Both the position numbers and the translations under genes were made by a program. This document shows, in pieces, positions 45,381-58,039 of a DNA stretch of 64,000 nt. Under the pieces are notes generated by a model, which was given only the letters and a program-made list of their open reading frames with translations, was not told where the DNA came from and ran no database searches. The stretch lies in NCBI RefSeq assembly GCF_009905375.1, contig NC_133656.1:229427739-229491738 (forward strand), read 5' to 3'. Each line of letters begins with the position of its first letter. The first letter of the stretch is position 1. The stretch is from Apium graveolens. Its lineage: Eukaryota; Streptophyta; Magnoliopsida; Apiales; Apiaceae.

Positions 45381-45993
45381 TGTTAGGTCACACACACTGT
45401 AGAGGGGGGTGAATACAGTGTATAATACAATCAAATCGAAATTTAATATATTAAGTAACAGAAAACAAACTTTATTGAAACAATAAACTTTGTTACAGTA
45501 TGGAACTGTTACCTCTTAGTGATGAACAAATATCACGAGAGCTGCTAGGGTTACAATAAATAATCTTCTCGAATATGATAATACTTATAGTGTAAACCCT
45601 ATGTCTGTGTTTATATACTACACAGTTACAAGATAATCGCTAATTGATATGGAATATAATTCTGCTTCCTAAAATATATCAATCAGATATCTTTTCTTCC
45701 AAGTATTCCATTCTTCACGAAACTCCTTCTTCATGCAATATCTCTTCTTATGTTTATCTCGATCTTCTTTCCTTTAATCAGCTACTGTCCTTATCTGAAC
45801 GTCCTTCAGCACTTAAGTTCTGATATCTAACTTCTGATGATTATCTCCTGATTATATAAGTACTGATATCCTTAAGTCCTGACTTCCAGTATAAGTACTG
45901 ATTAATGGTTAAGTATTGACTTGTCCTGTTAAGTAAGATCTGAAATCTAAACATAAATCATATTAGCCATGACATTATCAAATATATCTAACA
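45381..45993 (-). repeat. E3 3' LTR, 613 bp
   Basis: Same family as the E1/E2 LTR, with many substitutions and small indels. Ends TGTTAG and CTAACA on the sense strand, with the polypurine tract adjacent. Five bases outside are TTCAT, the expected half of a target duplication. Confidence 0.93.
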
Positions 45994-46201
45994 ATCTCCC
46001 CCAACTTGTAAATTAGTAAAATATACAAGTTTAACAGATATTTGATGATGTCAAAAACATTAAGTACAAATGTATGAGAATTAGACTAGATAACTACAAC
46101 TTACAGTCCTTAAAGCTTTACCAATATTTAACTTCTGATAACAACTTCAGTTTGTTCAAATATCAGAATTTAAGCAGTTGTAGATCTTTGACTTGGCTTC
46201 A

Positions 46202-47416
46202 TTATCTGATCTCTCTGATTTTAGGAGTTGTTCTGAGATAGTTCTTCAACAAACATCTCTCAGCATATCTAAGTTCATCAATCATTCTCCTTTTGGCATC
46301 TTTAAGCTCTGCAGTATCTTCACCAATTTGAAAGATTGTAGCTCTGAGATCATTGATCTTTGCTTTTCTTATATGCTGATCCAGTCTGATTAAATAAGCT
46401 TTATCAGACTCAAGATTGAATTCCACAGCCCTGTATCCTAGAAAGGTAGTTATAATTTGAGCAGAATTGGGCTTCATTTCAACTATATTACCCTTGTGAT
46501 CTCTGTACTTTGGAACGTATGTGCTGTCAAACTTAACAGAATAAAGCCTTTTCTGTCTCTGAATCTGATCCTTCAAATAGTTTGCAGCAGTCCCTGTCAA
46601 TCTGTCATCCACTTGAAGTAAGAATAGTACATGCTCCAATTCTTCAAAATACTTCAACGGAATGGCATTTTGCCTTATATGATAAACCCTACCATCTGTC
46701 ATGAAATACAACAAGATGTATTCTTTCAAGTAGGTATGGTAAACCATTTGTACAGATTCCAATTGATTCAATCTCTCAGGAGTTGCTCCAATACCTGGTT
46801 CACTCAAGGAAGTTGGATCATTGGTAGTGTTCTGTATTCTCCTTTCATCAGCACTTCCCAATCCAGTTTTATCTCTTGCTTCCTTTCAAGTAACTATTCT
46901 TGCTTCAAAACCACTTGCAGTAGTCTTCAAAGGTTGAGTCTGTTTTGCTTTAGTGAATCCTGGTAGGAGTGTCTTTGGTCTATCTTCTGATATCAAGTTA
47001 ACTTGAGCTATGTCAGAGGTTACTTGCTTCTTTTGAATATCAGAACTTACAATTTCTTGACTCTGAACAACTTGAGCCATGCCAGAGGTTGTTTTAAGAA
47101 CTTTTCTTGAAGTCAGAGCAAGATCATCCTTTTCATCAGTAATTTCTTCATCCTCAGGAGGTACATAAACCTTGATAGGTTCACCAACCTTTTCTTTACC
47201 CTTGGATCTTGGATCTATCTGTGGTTGTGATCTAGCCAATGTTGCTTCAGAAAGTGTCCTTTCTTTGATCACAATGCCTTTGAGTTTTGGAAGTGGCTTT
47301 TTACCAGAAGCTTCAGATTTAGATGTGACTTTCTCTGATTTAAGCCTGGCTTCTTCTTTCATTAAACTCTCAAAGTCCATTCCCGGATTTTCCTGAAGAA
47401 ATAACTGTCTTGACAT
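46202..47416 (-). pseudogene. E3 long accessory ORF, 3' part, one nonsense codon
   Basis: Counterpart of 8394-9599. One frame throughout, but a TGA at about 46886 replaces the GGA found in E2 (VVTGKEARDK), giving two open pieces of 176 and 219 codons. It contains the same globular C-terminal region, PGIGATPERLNQLESVQMVY to PKIREIR. The upstream DNA reads on in frame to RISSDELLDLDEEMSRQ, so it was joined to the part at 47449. Confidence 0.8.
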
Positions 47417-47448
47417 TTCCTCATCAAGATCTAAAAGTTCATCAGAAC

Positions 47449-49911
47449 TTATCCTTTTACCTGTAGCGAACTTATTCTTTTCCCAGTATCAGAACTTGTC
47501 CTGTGACTAGCTTGTCTTGATGTGAATCCTCTACCTTGACTATGACCTCTACCCATTCCAGAGCTTCCTCGATCATCTTTTCCATCATCCTTACCTTTCA
47601 GTGTCTTGTCAGTCTTGTATTTGGACTTAATTACTTTCTCCCCCTTTTTGGCATCAGCAGGTAATAGAAGAGAGACAAGCAATTCCACTGAAGATTGGAT
47701 TTCAGTAAGTTGTGATTGTTGAGAAGCTTGATTTGTCAGAATATCATCAATCTGAGCTTGTTGATTATCTTGAGTCTTCTCAATATAAGCAATCCTGTCA
47801 AAGGTAGGTTGGAAGAACTTTTTCTTATCAATCTTGTGAACTTGTTCTTGCTTCATTAGTTCTTCCTGTAAGAGATGTAACTCTACATGAGTATTTGAAT
47901 GAAGACCTTGTAAATATTTAGTACTCAATGCAGTGATTCTAAGCTGTGTTTTGAAATCATCAGTATTTAACATCTCATCAGCTTTTGTCAATTGCTCAGC
48001 CAGATTCTGTGCAGTTGGAACACAGGTGACTGAGTTCCATTCCTTAGTCCACTCCTGTCCTGTAGGAGTTTCACTCCAAGGCACTGGTGCTTCTCTGGTA
48101 ACAAACTTCTTAACAAGTTCAGACTTAAGAGTAGTTTGTTGAGGAGCATGTCCTGAAGGACCTGCTGCATCAGCATGTGTATTTGTAGCAACATCACCAG
48201 TATCTCCAGCATTTGCAGCATCAGAACTTACAGAATCAGTATCTTCTGATAAAACAACAGTGTGAGTAGCAATGGAGGCTTCAACATCCTCTAGTTGTTG
48301 ATATGGTTCTAAGTTCTGATCAACAGCCAAATCCTCATGCTCACCTAAAGTCTGATCATCAGCATCATGATGCAGAGAAGGTGTTGTAGATAACTCTGGA
48401 GTTTGAACAGCATCAGTAACAGGTGTTGTTGAAGGATTAGTTGCTGTTGGAGCTTCTAAGAGAATTACTTCAGGCACAACCAAGGTTTGAACATCAAATT
48501 CAGCACTTGTGCCTGGATCAACAGGAGACACATATGGTGTGTTAGCCATTTCAGAAACAGCTTCCTTAGATGTAGTTGATGGAGAAGAAGTGACTGTAGC
48601 AAATTCCTTGTCTTGTGAGATCAGAGATTCCTGATCCCCTTCCTTAGATGCTTCCTCTTCATCATCTGAAACTGGCCTTTTTGCCCTCTGTTTCTTATAT
48701 CTCGTTGTTGATTTGGATTCCTTGGGAGTTTTAGGAACTGTCATTCTTCTAAGCCTTTTGAGAAGCCTAGATCCCCCAATTCCAGAATCCTTCTGAGAAA
48801 TCTCTTTCTCAGCTTCACCTACAACAGGTTCTGAAGAAGGAACCTGGTCCTCAGTATCAGATTCATCTCTCAAGGCAATCCTCCTTTTCTTTTGAGGTGT
48901 TTGAGGAACAGTCTTTGTCCTCTTTGGCTTGGAGGATGAAGGCTTCACAGTAGGTGCTGAGGATGAGGGTTGAACAGTCTGTGAAGTGGAGAGATAGGAT
49001 TTGAGATATTTCCTGAGGGTAGGTTGAGTAGAATGAGTGGTAGGTGCTGAGGATGATGGTTTTTGAGTGTTTGTTGTTGGTTGGACATCAGAGTAAACAA
49101 AGCTATAAGTATCAGGATCAACATTTACTAGGATCTGTTTAACAGACTGAGGAATCTGTAATGGTCTAACCACTGATTTCTTAGTGTCAGCATTTACCAG
49201 GTCATTAAAGTAGCGTTTTGCAACTTTAAAAGGTGGGGTTGAGGAACTGACTAATTGAGGTTCATCAGTACAAAAAGTATAAATAAGTTTACAGAATCTA
49301 GCAAAATAGACAACATTCCTATCCTCTGTCATCCTATCCCCAATAAAACCAATTATACCAGTTGCAAAATCAAAATGAGTTTGATTTATAATAGCATACC
49401 CGATGTGCTGACTCAGAATTGGGATAGCATCAAAATTCGAACATTTGTTCCCAAAAGCTTTAGTGATGCAGTCGAAGAAGAAGCTCCATTCTCGTCTGAT
49501 ATGAGCCCGTTTCAACTGCCCAAGTTTTTCCAAACTCTTTTCATACCCAAAATTTGCCATTAACTCCTGAAGAGCTGATTCTTCTGGAATTGAAAAGGTA
49601 CAACCTTTTGGGAGATGTAGAGCCTTGCGTATTGTACCAGGAGTAACTGTATAAGAAGAATCACCCACTTTGAAAATAATACTAGGAGTGCCATGTCTAC
49701 CACCATCATCAAAGTGCCCAGTCTGCCAAAACGTCAGAACTTGTTGGCTCGAAAAGACTGAAGGTTGGGTTAATGCATACCCAATTTCACTGTGTACAAG
49801 AAGATCTTGCACAAAATGCAATTCAGATGGAGCTTCAGCATGATCAAGAATTACAACATAGTTGTTTGGAACAAACTTAACTCCATCAATGATTAAATCC
49901 TTAGGTGCCAT
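47449..49911 (-). pseudogene. E3 long accessory ORF, 5' part, 820 codons
   Basis: Counterpart of 10834-13170, starting MAPKDLIIDGVKFVPNNY. The N-terminal 260 residues are highly similar to E2; the Ser/Thr/acidic middle diverges more; the helical C-terminus is kept. It has no stop where E2 has TGA and continues through SGMGRGHSQGRGFTSRQAS to KRISSLQVKG. There the loss of one base, near 47465, shifts the frame out of the following part. Repaired in thought only, the two parts make one frame of about 1,200 codons. A TATAAGTAC box lies 160 bases before the ATG. No known domain recognised with confidence. Confidence 0.8.
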
Positions 49912-50633
49912 GTGAAAAATTGAGATTTAAAAGTGCCTGTTAGGTGTTTGATAAAATGTCTGTATGAAAAACCAACGTGAGAAGAAGAGAGAAAGAGAGT
50001 AAAAGCAAGTAGAGAGAAAAAGTATGAAGGAAATAAAAGATTAAAGAAATCCTCTCTTTGTCGTACTTATACTCTGGAAAAAAAATGTTACCGTTGGACA
50101 CCTGTCAGACATGCAGTAATAACGGATAGTTACTGGGCGCGAGAAAACAGTAATCATTACTTGCCCACTTGCCTGTTTTCAAGGAAAAACCGTTCCACTT
50201 ACCCAGATATTCCATTAATCAAGGTGAAACAGTTTTAATTCAAAATTGAAACTGTTCCCACTGATTTAATTAACTTTCACTGCAACATTAATATTCTGAA
50301 AAGAAATCAAGTGAAAATTACCAAGATAAATTATATGAGTAAGTACTGATAAAGGAAAATCAGAACTTAAATTAAAACAGAATTTATATGGTCATTAGAA
50401 TATGAATAATTATCAGGATTTATCAATGCATTACAAAATAACTTAGAGACAAAATCTTGAAACAAAAACAAATTTCATTAATATATCAAGAGAATACATT
50501 CATGAAATTGAAATTACATCAGTACTTATACAAGATTTCCCTAAGCTACTAAACCTAACATCAACAGCCTTAGTCCTAGCTCAAGAAGCAGGGCAAGGCT
50601 GATGATGAAGAAAAATAGGAAGAAGAAAATAAA
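49912..50633 (-). other. E3 spacer between small ORF and long accessory ORF
   Basis: TATA-led leader (to about 50071) followed by AT-rich DNA with TCAGAACTTA-type motifs. No coding frame seen. Confidence 0.5.
50063..50071 (-). promoter_or_regulatory. TATA box of E3 long accessory ORF
   Basis: Sense TATAAGTAC, 160 bases before the ATG at 49911, with a CT-rich leader, as in E2. Confidence 0.5.
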
Positions 50634-50903
50634 TCATTTCTTCTTCCTACTCTCGACAAACAGAATGGCGCGTCGGATGATTCGCTCTTGCTGGCGGAGA
50701 GCTTCCAGCCTTTCCTCCTCCAATCGCTCCAGATGGCGATGGTAATCCATATAGAAGAACAGGAGGTGGGTCAGTACCTCATGTGGGACAGAGTCCCATA
50801 TCTCCTCAGGAATGGCCGTGACGTGCCATTCCTGCTGCCAATCAGCACAGCTTAGCTCCATATTAAATGTTTGGTAATTCAAAAACATGTTGTATCTGAC
50901 CAT
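50634..50903 (-). CDS. E3 small accessory ORF, 89 aa
   Basis: Starts MVRYNMFLNYQTFNMELSC and ends RQQERIIRRAILFVESRKKK. The frame is open upstream to 51080, but the ATG at 50903 is preferred because a TATA box lies 84 bases before it, as in E1/E2. Shared with E1/E2 are the IPxxxW block and the basic C-terminus; the middle, with a Leu/Glu-rich probable helix (HLERLEEERLEALRQQ), differs. It is still open although pol and gag of E3 are full of breaks. Function unknown. Confidence 0.6.
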   Translation of the reverse strand: MVRYNMFLNYQTFNMELSCADWQQEWHVTAIPEEIWDSVPHEVLTHLLFFYMDYHRHLERLEEERLEALRQQERIIRRAILFVESRKKK

Positions 50904-50979
50904 TGTGTTTTTGAAAGAAAAAGTATGAAGGTAAGTTTGTGAGAAAGAATTTGATGAGAAGGCTGATGTGAAGTGGTTG

Positions 50980-50987
50980 CTTATATA
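50980..50987 (-). promoter_or_regulatory. TATA box of E3 small ORF
   Basis: Sense TATATAAG, 84 bases before the ATG at 50903; the flanks (TTGCCTATATAA) match E1/E2. Confidence 0.55.
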
Positions 50988-51080
50988 GGCAAGTGAATGC
51001 CAGGAGACGCAAAGGAATTTAATGCTGACAGGTAGAATTAATTCTACTTCGTCTCCCCAGACTTTGAAAAAGAATAACAT

Positions 51081-53066
51081 TCATTGGAAAGAGAAAACAT
51101 GGTTTAATGCGCACAAGTAACAAGTAAAAGTAGACTGTTCAAGTACGAATACCATTAACCCTAACCATAGTGACTATTAATCTTCCACTTCAACATATTC
51201 TAGTTTGAACCGAGACTGTTATCAAATTTTATCCACAGATAAGTCAAGTAAAGAATTTAGACTGTAATATCAGAACTTAGACTTATTTCAGAACTTAACA
51301 GTCATCAGAACATAATTTCTTAACTCGGAAAAAAATGCTTATCTGAGTGAATCCTCATACAAGTTCTGAGTTATACTCTTCAGAACTTAATCTTCAGAAT
51401 ATGCAACCAGAACTTGTCCTCAGAATTAGTGCAAGGTGACACAATGACTGTTTATCTAAAACAACATAGACTACCACAGTAGTTTTCATCATTCAGATGG
51501 AGTGATTAGTGTGTGCATCAAGCTAAATAGCAGACAAAGAGTAAAGTTTGATTCACTTCAGTACATCTTAGAAATAAGGCATAACTAAAATTAGGGCTGT
51601 CAAAAAAATTCGAAAAATCCGATATTCGTCCGGAAAATCTGCATTCGTATCCGAAATAAAGCGGATATTATCCGTATCCGAAACAAAGCGGATATTATCC
51701 GTATTCGAATCCGACGATTGCGGATACGGATACGGATATAGGCATATTCGTATCCGATAAAATCCGAATCTGAATAAATATATTATATTTAAATATTTAT
51801 ATAATTTAAAATTTATTATATTAAATTTATAGTATGTGTTTGTGTATATAAATACACACACACACATATTTATATATATATTTAAATATTATTTTTATAA
51901 AAAATTTCTATAATTGTAAAAACAGTATTGACATATATAAAAAAATCAGTTGATTTCAGCAATTTAAAGATCACAAATATATTGAAAAGATAAAAAAAAT
52001 TAATTTTTAAATAAATTAAATAGGATTAAATCTCTTTAACTCTTATTTAAACTTTTAAAAATGAAATTTTAACTTTTACTGTAATTTTTTTTCAATTTTT
52101 TTGAATTTTTAATAAAAAATAAAAAATCTGATGGAAAATCAGATTCGGATCCGGATATTATCCGTATCCGGATAATATCCGTCAGATCCGGATTCGGATA
52201 TTATTCTTAAATATTTCCGGATTCGGATACGGATACGGATACGAATTTTCGGATTCAGATCCGGATACGGATATAGGCAGATCCGTATCCGAATTATCCG
52301 TTTGACAGCCCTAACTAAAATTTTGCTAAAGAACTATCATTATCCTGAAACCTACTGATGAATGAGTTCATGCTTGAGTCCACCTCAACTGATTTGTGCT
52401 AATTTTATGCATATTTTTAAATTCTATTTTACAGTGGCTCCTCAGTGTAAGTGAGTCACGACTGCTTCTCAGAATTTATGCTATTATCAGAGTATTTCTC
52501 CAGTAATCATAGAGTGTAAAAAGTCACCAAGAAAATATTTTGCTTTTCTAATGCATATTTACTTAATACCAGCAATGCACTTGGGTCTTCCCTTCCACAT
52601 TTTTACTCTAGATCTCAAAGGAGTACCTGATTTTATTCTTTGATCCTTTTGATTTTTCTTTTTATAAGTGAGGTTTATCAGCACTTAGTACATTCAACAG
52701 TTTTACTAGTATCAGAACTTAACAGATGAGTAGCATTATTCTAATTTGTGACTTAGTAATAAGATAAACAAAGTAAACCCAACTAAGCTCAATTATCAGA
52801 ATTTGCTTGTGTTATAAAATTTCCACAGAAATAATTACTTCTTATATGGGATCATTTGTTTATTGAAGACTACTAGGTCAGTATCTAACACAATTATCCT
52901 CATAGGATTGAATGGTTACTTAGACAGACATATCACTTATCAGAGTTTAGAAACATATATCAGACAACAGTCAGTACTTAAAAATATTTATCAATTAATC
53001 ACAGAATACACAAAGAGATTAAATTCTGTAAATACTGATCATAAAGTCTGATAATACAAAACAAGA
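51081..53066 (-). other. Non-coding stretch after E3 pol, with a MITE
   Basis: Counterpart of 707-2031 in E1, interrupted by the MITE at 51592-52313. Contains the short conserved open stretch at 52559-52684 and many TCAGAACTTA-type motifs. Confidence 0.6.
51592..52313. mobile_element. hAT-type MITE, 722 bp
   Basis: Terminal inverted repeats TAGGGCTGTCAAA and TTTGACAGCCCTA, flanked by a perfect 8-bp duplication ACTAAAAT (51584-51591 and 52314-52321). E1 shows the empty site at 1279-1286. 8-bp duplications and TAGGG-type ends are typical of hAT elements. It encodes no transposase, so it would depend on one from elsewhere. Subterminal parts are packed with GGATACGGATA and its complement. Confidence 0.93.
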
Positions 53067-56000
53067 CTAAGCAGATTTAGAGAAAGAACCTGAAATCATT
53101 CCAAGTTCATTTACCAATCTTGTAAAAGTGGCTTCACACAGTGGTTTTGTGAAGATATTTGCTAGTTGTTGATCTGTTGGAACAAAGTGCAATTCCACTG
53201 TACCTTCATCCACATGTTCCCTTATGAAGTGGTACCTGATGCTGATGTGCTTTGTCATAGAGTGTTGAACTGGATTACCTGTCATAGCAATAGCACTTTG
53301 ATTAGCACAGTAAATAGGGATTTTGAAATATGTTAACCCATAATCCAGTAACTGATTCTTCATCCAAAGAATCTGTGCATAACAGCTTCCTGCAGCAATA
53401 TACTGTGCTTCTGCAGTTGATGTGGAAATTGACTTTTGTTTCTTGCTGAACCAAGAAACCAATCTGCCTCCAAGGAATTGGCAGCTTCCACTTGTGCTTT
53501 TCCTGTCAATTTTGCAACCTGCAAAATCTGCATCTGAGTAACCTATTAGTTTAAAATCTGATTCTCTAGGATACCACAATCCCAGATCAGCTGTTCCTTA
53601 TCCAGTTTTGTTGCAGTGGCCATGGGAGTGGATGCACTTGAACAATCTTGCATTCCAAATTTCTTCAGCAAGTTTCTGGTGTACTTAGTTTGACAAATAA
53701 AAGTGCCTTCTTCATTCTGCTTGACTTGAAGGTCCAGAAAATAGCTAAGTTCCCCCATCATACTCATCAGATATTTTGACTGCATCAGTTTGGCAAACTT
53801 TTTGCAAAGTCTGTCATTTGTAGACCCAAAAATGATATCATCAATATAGATCTGGACCAGAAGTAAGTCCTTTCCATGGTTGAGGTAGAACCGTGTTTTG
53901 TCTATTGTTCCTCTGTTGAATCCACTTTCCAGAAGAAACTGAGCTAAAGTCTCATACCATGCTCTAGGAGCTTGCTTAAGTCCATAAAGTGCTTTATCAA
54001 GCCTGTAGACATAATCTGGATGTTTGGAATCTACAAAGCCTGGAGGTTGTTCAACATATACTTCATCCTCCAATTCTTCATTGAGAAAAGCACTTTTCAC
54101 ATCCATTTGAAAGACAGTAAACTTTTTGTGAGCAGCACAAGACAAAAATATCCTTATGGCTTCTAACCTAGCAACTGGTGCAAATGTTTCATCATAATCA
54201 ATTCCCTCATGTTGAGAATATCCTTTTGCAACCAGCCTTGCCTTATTCCTTGTAATTATGCCATCACTGTCAGTTTTGTTTCTGAATACCCACTTTGTAC
54301 CAACAACAGATCTATTCTTTGGTCTTGGCACTAGGGTCCAGACTTTTTTTTCTTTCAAATTCATTCAACTCTTCCTGCATTGCTTGCACCCAATCAGCAT
54401 CTTGAAGAGCTTCTTCCACTTTCTTTGGCTCAGTCTGAGAGAGAAAAGAGTTGTAAAGACATTCATTTGAAGTACCTGTTCTAGTTCTGACACCTGCATC
54501 AGGATTTTCAATTATCAAATCAGGTGTATGTGATTTTGTCCACTTCCTTGCAGATGGAAGGTTTTCTCTAGAACTGGATGCTCCCCATGATCCATGCTGT
54601 CTTCATTTTCATTTTCTGATGCCCTCCCTGAAACTATGCTCTCTGAGTTGGATTCTTCAGAATTTAGAATTTCAGCACTGGCAGAACTTGGCTTATCAGA
54701 ACTTGACGAATCAGAACTTGAAGAGCCAGATGTATGTTCTGATATTTCTTGAGATGTGGTAAGATCTTGAGTATGCTCCCTCTGCATAGGTGCATCTTCC
54801 TTTGACGTAGTCACCACAGTTTCAATAACATCAGAGTTTAATCCATCAGAGTTTACAGTATCAGGACTTAGACTGTCAGGATTTTCAGTATCAGAATTTG
54901 AGTCTTCATTTTCAAATCTCAGCTGATCATGGTCAATGAAATCTTCAAGACCAGTAATCTTCTTGTCATCAAAAGAGACATTGATAGATTCCATGACCAC
55001 TTTTGTTCTCAAATTATAGACTTTGAAGGCTTTTGTGGAAAGTGGATATCCAACAAAGATTCCTTCATCAGCTTTTATATCAAACTTGGATAGTTGTTCA
55101 GGATGAGTCTTGAGAACAAAACACTTGCATCCAAATACATGAAAGTATTTCAGATTTGGCTTCTTTTTCTTCACCATCTCATATGGTGTTTTTCCATGCT
55201 TGTTAATTAGTGTTGCATTTTGAGTAAAACAAGCAGTCTGCACAGCTTCAGCCCAGAAATAGGTTGGAAGCTTTGCTTCTTCAAGCATTGTGCGTGCAGC
55301 TTCAATGAGAGTTCTATTCTTTCTTTCAACAACTCCATTTTCCAGTGGAGTTCCAGGAGCAGAGAATTCCTGCTTGATTCCATGATTTTTACAGAACTCT
55401 TCCATTATCAGATTCTTGAACTCAGTGCCATTATCACTCCTTAATATTTTCACAGAATCTTTGACCAATTTATCCAGATGTTTGACATGATCAATCAAGA
55501 TAGATGCAGTTTCACTTTTTGTGTGCAAGAAATACACCCATATGTATCTGGTGAACTCATCCACTATGACCAACGCATATTTCTTCTTTGCAATAGACAT
55601 GACATTCACTGGACCAAATAGATCAACATGTAGTAGATGATAAAGATCAAGAATTGATGATTCAGTCTTGCTCTTAAAAGAAGATTTTCTTTGTTTGGCT
55701 ATCTGACAGGAATCACAAAGGCCATCAGGAGCAAATACTGACTTTGGCAGTCCTCTCACAAGATTTTTCTTGACCAGTTCATTTATATTGTTGAAATTTA
55801 AATGAGAGAGTTTCTTGTGCCAATTCCAGCTTTCTTCAATTGATGCTCTACTCATCAGACAAATTGCAGAACCATCAGTACTTGTTGAAAGCTTAGCTTC
55901 ATAAATGTTACCACGCCTGTATCCTTTCAGAACAACTTTTCCTTTAGATTTACTCACAATTTTACAGTGTTCTTCAAAGAAATCAACATGATAACCTCTG

Positions 56001-56242
56001 TCACATATTTGACTTATACTCAGCAGATTGTGTTTAAGTCCTGAGACCAGAGCTACTTCTTTAATTATGACATTTCCAAGATTGATATTGCCATATCCCA
56101 ATATTTTTCCAATGTTTCCATCTCCATAAGAAACACTTGGGCCAGCTTTCTCCACAAAGTCTGATAGCAGTGCCTTATTTCCAGTCATATGTCCTGAACA
56201 TCCACTGTCCAGAACTAGAATATTTTTCCTGTTGCCCTGCAA
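53067..56242 (-). pseudogene. E3 pol pseudogene
   Basis: Homologous to E1/E2 pol along its length. The first frame (54515-56242) covers protease, the complete HHCC motif (GLCDSC) and integrase, with [11 protein letters not shown] near catalytic Glu. One lost C near 54583 shifts the frame; a longer T run near 54347 shifts it again; the reverse transcriptase frame (53546-54364) includes YIDDIIFGS. Near 53595 a deletion joins TKLDK to the WYPRESDF region out of frame, and RNase H follows in another frame (53067-53579). The deletion has different ends from the one in E1/E2. Confidence 0.9.
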
Positions 56243-56254
56243 TCACAAAGACCA

Positions 56255-58039
56255 CTAATTATTAGTTTTAAGGACCCAGACTTGCTTGGATCCTTTGGCC
56301 TTATTAAGTTTGTTAACATTTGCAGCGGATTTAGCATCAGAGTTTATGTTAACATTTTTCTTATCAGAACTTACACTATCAGACTTTGAATCAGAATTTA
56401 CACTAGAAGGAACAATGGAAACTTTCTTCAAAGAAGGTTTTATTTGATAATAATCATAGTACAAACTATGATATTCCTTACAAGTATAAATGGAATGCCA
56501 TAAACTACCACAATGAAAACAAGGATTTTGTGGTTTGTATCTAACAGACTGACTCTTAACTCCTGATTTTGAAGGTAAAGAGTTAATATTCTTATTCTTC
56601 CTGCAAAAAGAAGCCGGATGGTTAGAACTTCCACAGTTATGACATATTTTCCTAGGAGCATCAGGAACAGGTTTATAATCATTGCTTTTATTCATACCTT
56701 CCTTTCCATTCCTATTTTTCCTAGGTGATTTTACCTTGTTTGCATTCTTAACATCTTTCAGCTTATGCTTAAGCTGCTTCTTTGTCATTAAGCCTATGTT
56801 CACTTCAGCTGTCTTTTCCTGTTTTAGTTTGTCAGAAGTTAATTCCTCTTTAACTTCTGATTTCTCATTTTCAGACTTTACAGTTACAAACTTAACAGGT
56901 TTTAACTTTGGCTTTTGCTTAACAACAGACTTAATTTCTTCAGTTCCTTTATCATTCTTATCTTCTCCATAACCTAAGCCCTCTTTCCAGTTTCCACTAC
57001 TTAGCAAATTTTGAGTTGTTTTGCCAGAGTTAGTCCAAGTCCTGATAATCTCTCTTTCCTTTTCTAACTCAGTTTTTAGAGATTCATTCATTTTTAGCAC
57101 TTCATCCCTAATATAAAAAGCATCATCTCTATCCTTCTGAGTTTGATGGAACATGACTAACTCTTTTTCTAAGAAATCATTTCTTTTCTTAAAAGCAAGA
57201 TTTTCAGAAGTTAATCTTTCACATGTTAAAGTTTGATCTCTATAACTAACAAACATGGTTTTAAGATATCTTCTCAACTCATTAATATCATCAGTATGAA
57301 AAGCATAAGTAGTCTGAGGTACCTTTGTTTCAGCAGCTTCAGAACTGCTCTCAGCACTTTCTTTATCAGCATTTGCCATCAATGCATAGTTCTCCTCACT
57401 TTCAGAGTCTGAGGTGTCTGTTCAGCTTTTCTGCTTTGTGACAAGAGCCTTGCCTTTGTCACCCTTTGCCTTCTTGCAATCAGGAGATATGTGGCCTTTC
57501 TCACCACAGTTATAGCATTTAACATTGGTATAATCTCCTCTGTCAGACTTTCCTCCTCTGCCTTCAGATCTTCTGAAATTCTTCTTATCAGAACTTATGC
57601 CTTTCCTGGAAAACTTCTTTCCCTTCCTGAACTTCCTGTATGCAATCTTTATGATTCCTTTCACCATAAGAGCACACAGCTTCATCATCTCCTCATCAGC
57701 ATCAGCCTCAGGCAAGCTTTCAGAATCTGAGTCATCATCACTTTCAGAACTTGATGACTCAATTTCAGACTTTATGAAAAGAGCTTTACCCTTGTCTTTC
57801 CTTGAGGAAGCTGCTTTGGGGGATTCTTCTTCAGCCTTAAGAGCAACTATCGTTGACTTTCCTCCTTTCCTCTTGCTTCTTTGTTCCATCTCAAGTTCAT
57901 GAGTCTTGAGCATTCCATAGATTTCATCAAGAGTTGTTTCATCAAGATTGTAGTTGTCTCTTATTGTCGTTGCCTTCAAATCCCAGCATTCAGGAAGAGC
58001 CAACAGGAATTTAAGGTTTGAATATTCAAGATCATACTC
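56255..58039 (-). pseudogene. E3 gag pseudogene, 5' part beyond E4
   Basis: Matches E1 gag from about residue 185 to the end, in one frame but for a TGA at 57422-57424 where E1 has TGG (KQKSW). All three zinc knuckles keep their Cys and His residues. It has a small in-frame insertion (VVKQK near EEIKS) compared with E1. The TAG and TGA stops before pol are kept. Confidence 0.9.

Larger units (their letters stand above)
45381..58039 (-). mobile_element. E3: older, mutated relative of E1/E2, split by E4
   Basis: Minus-strand element with 3' LTR at 45381-45993, polypurine tract (45994-46004), long accessory ORF, small ORF, pol and gag in the same order as E2. It stops in gag at 58039, exactly where E4 starts with TGTAAGTC, so E4 inserted here and the 5' part of E3 should resume beyond the window. 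Many frameshifts and stops show it is older than E1/E2. It lacks the nested solo LTR of E2 and has a MITE of its own, which makes it a useful outgroup. Confidence 0.9.
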
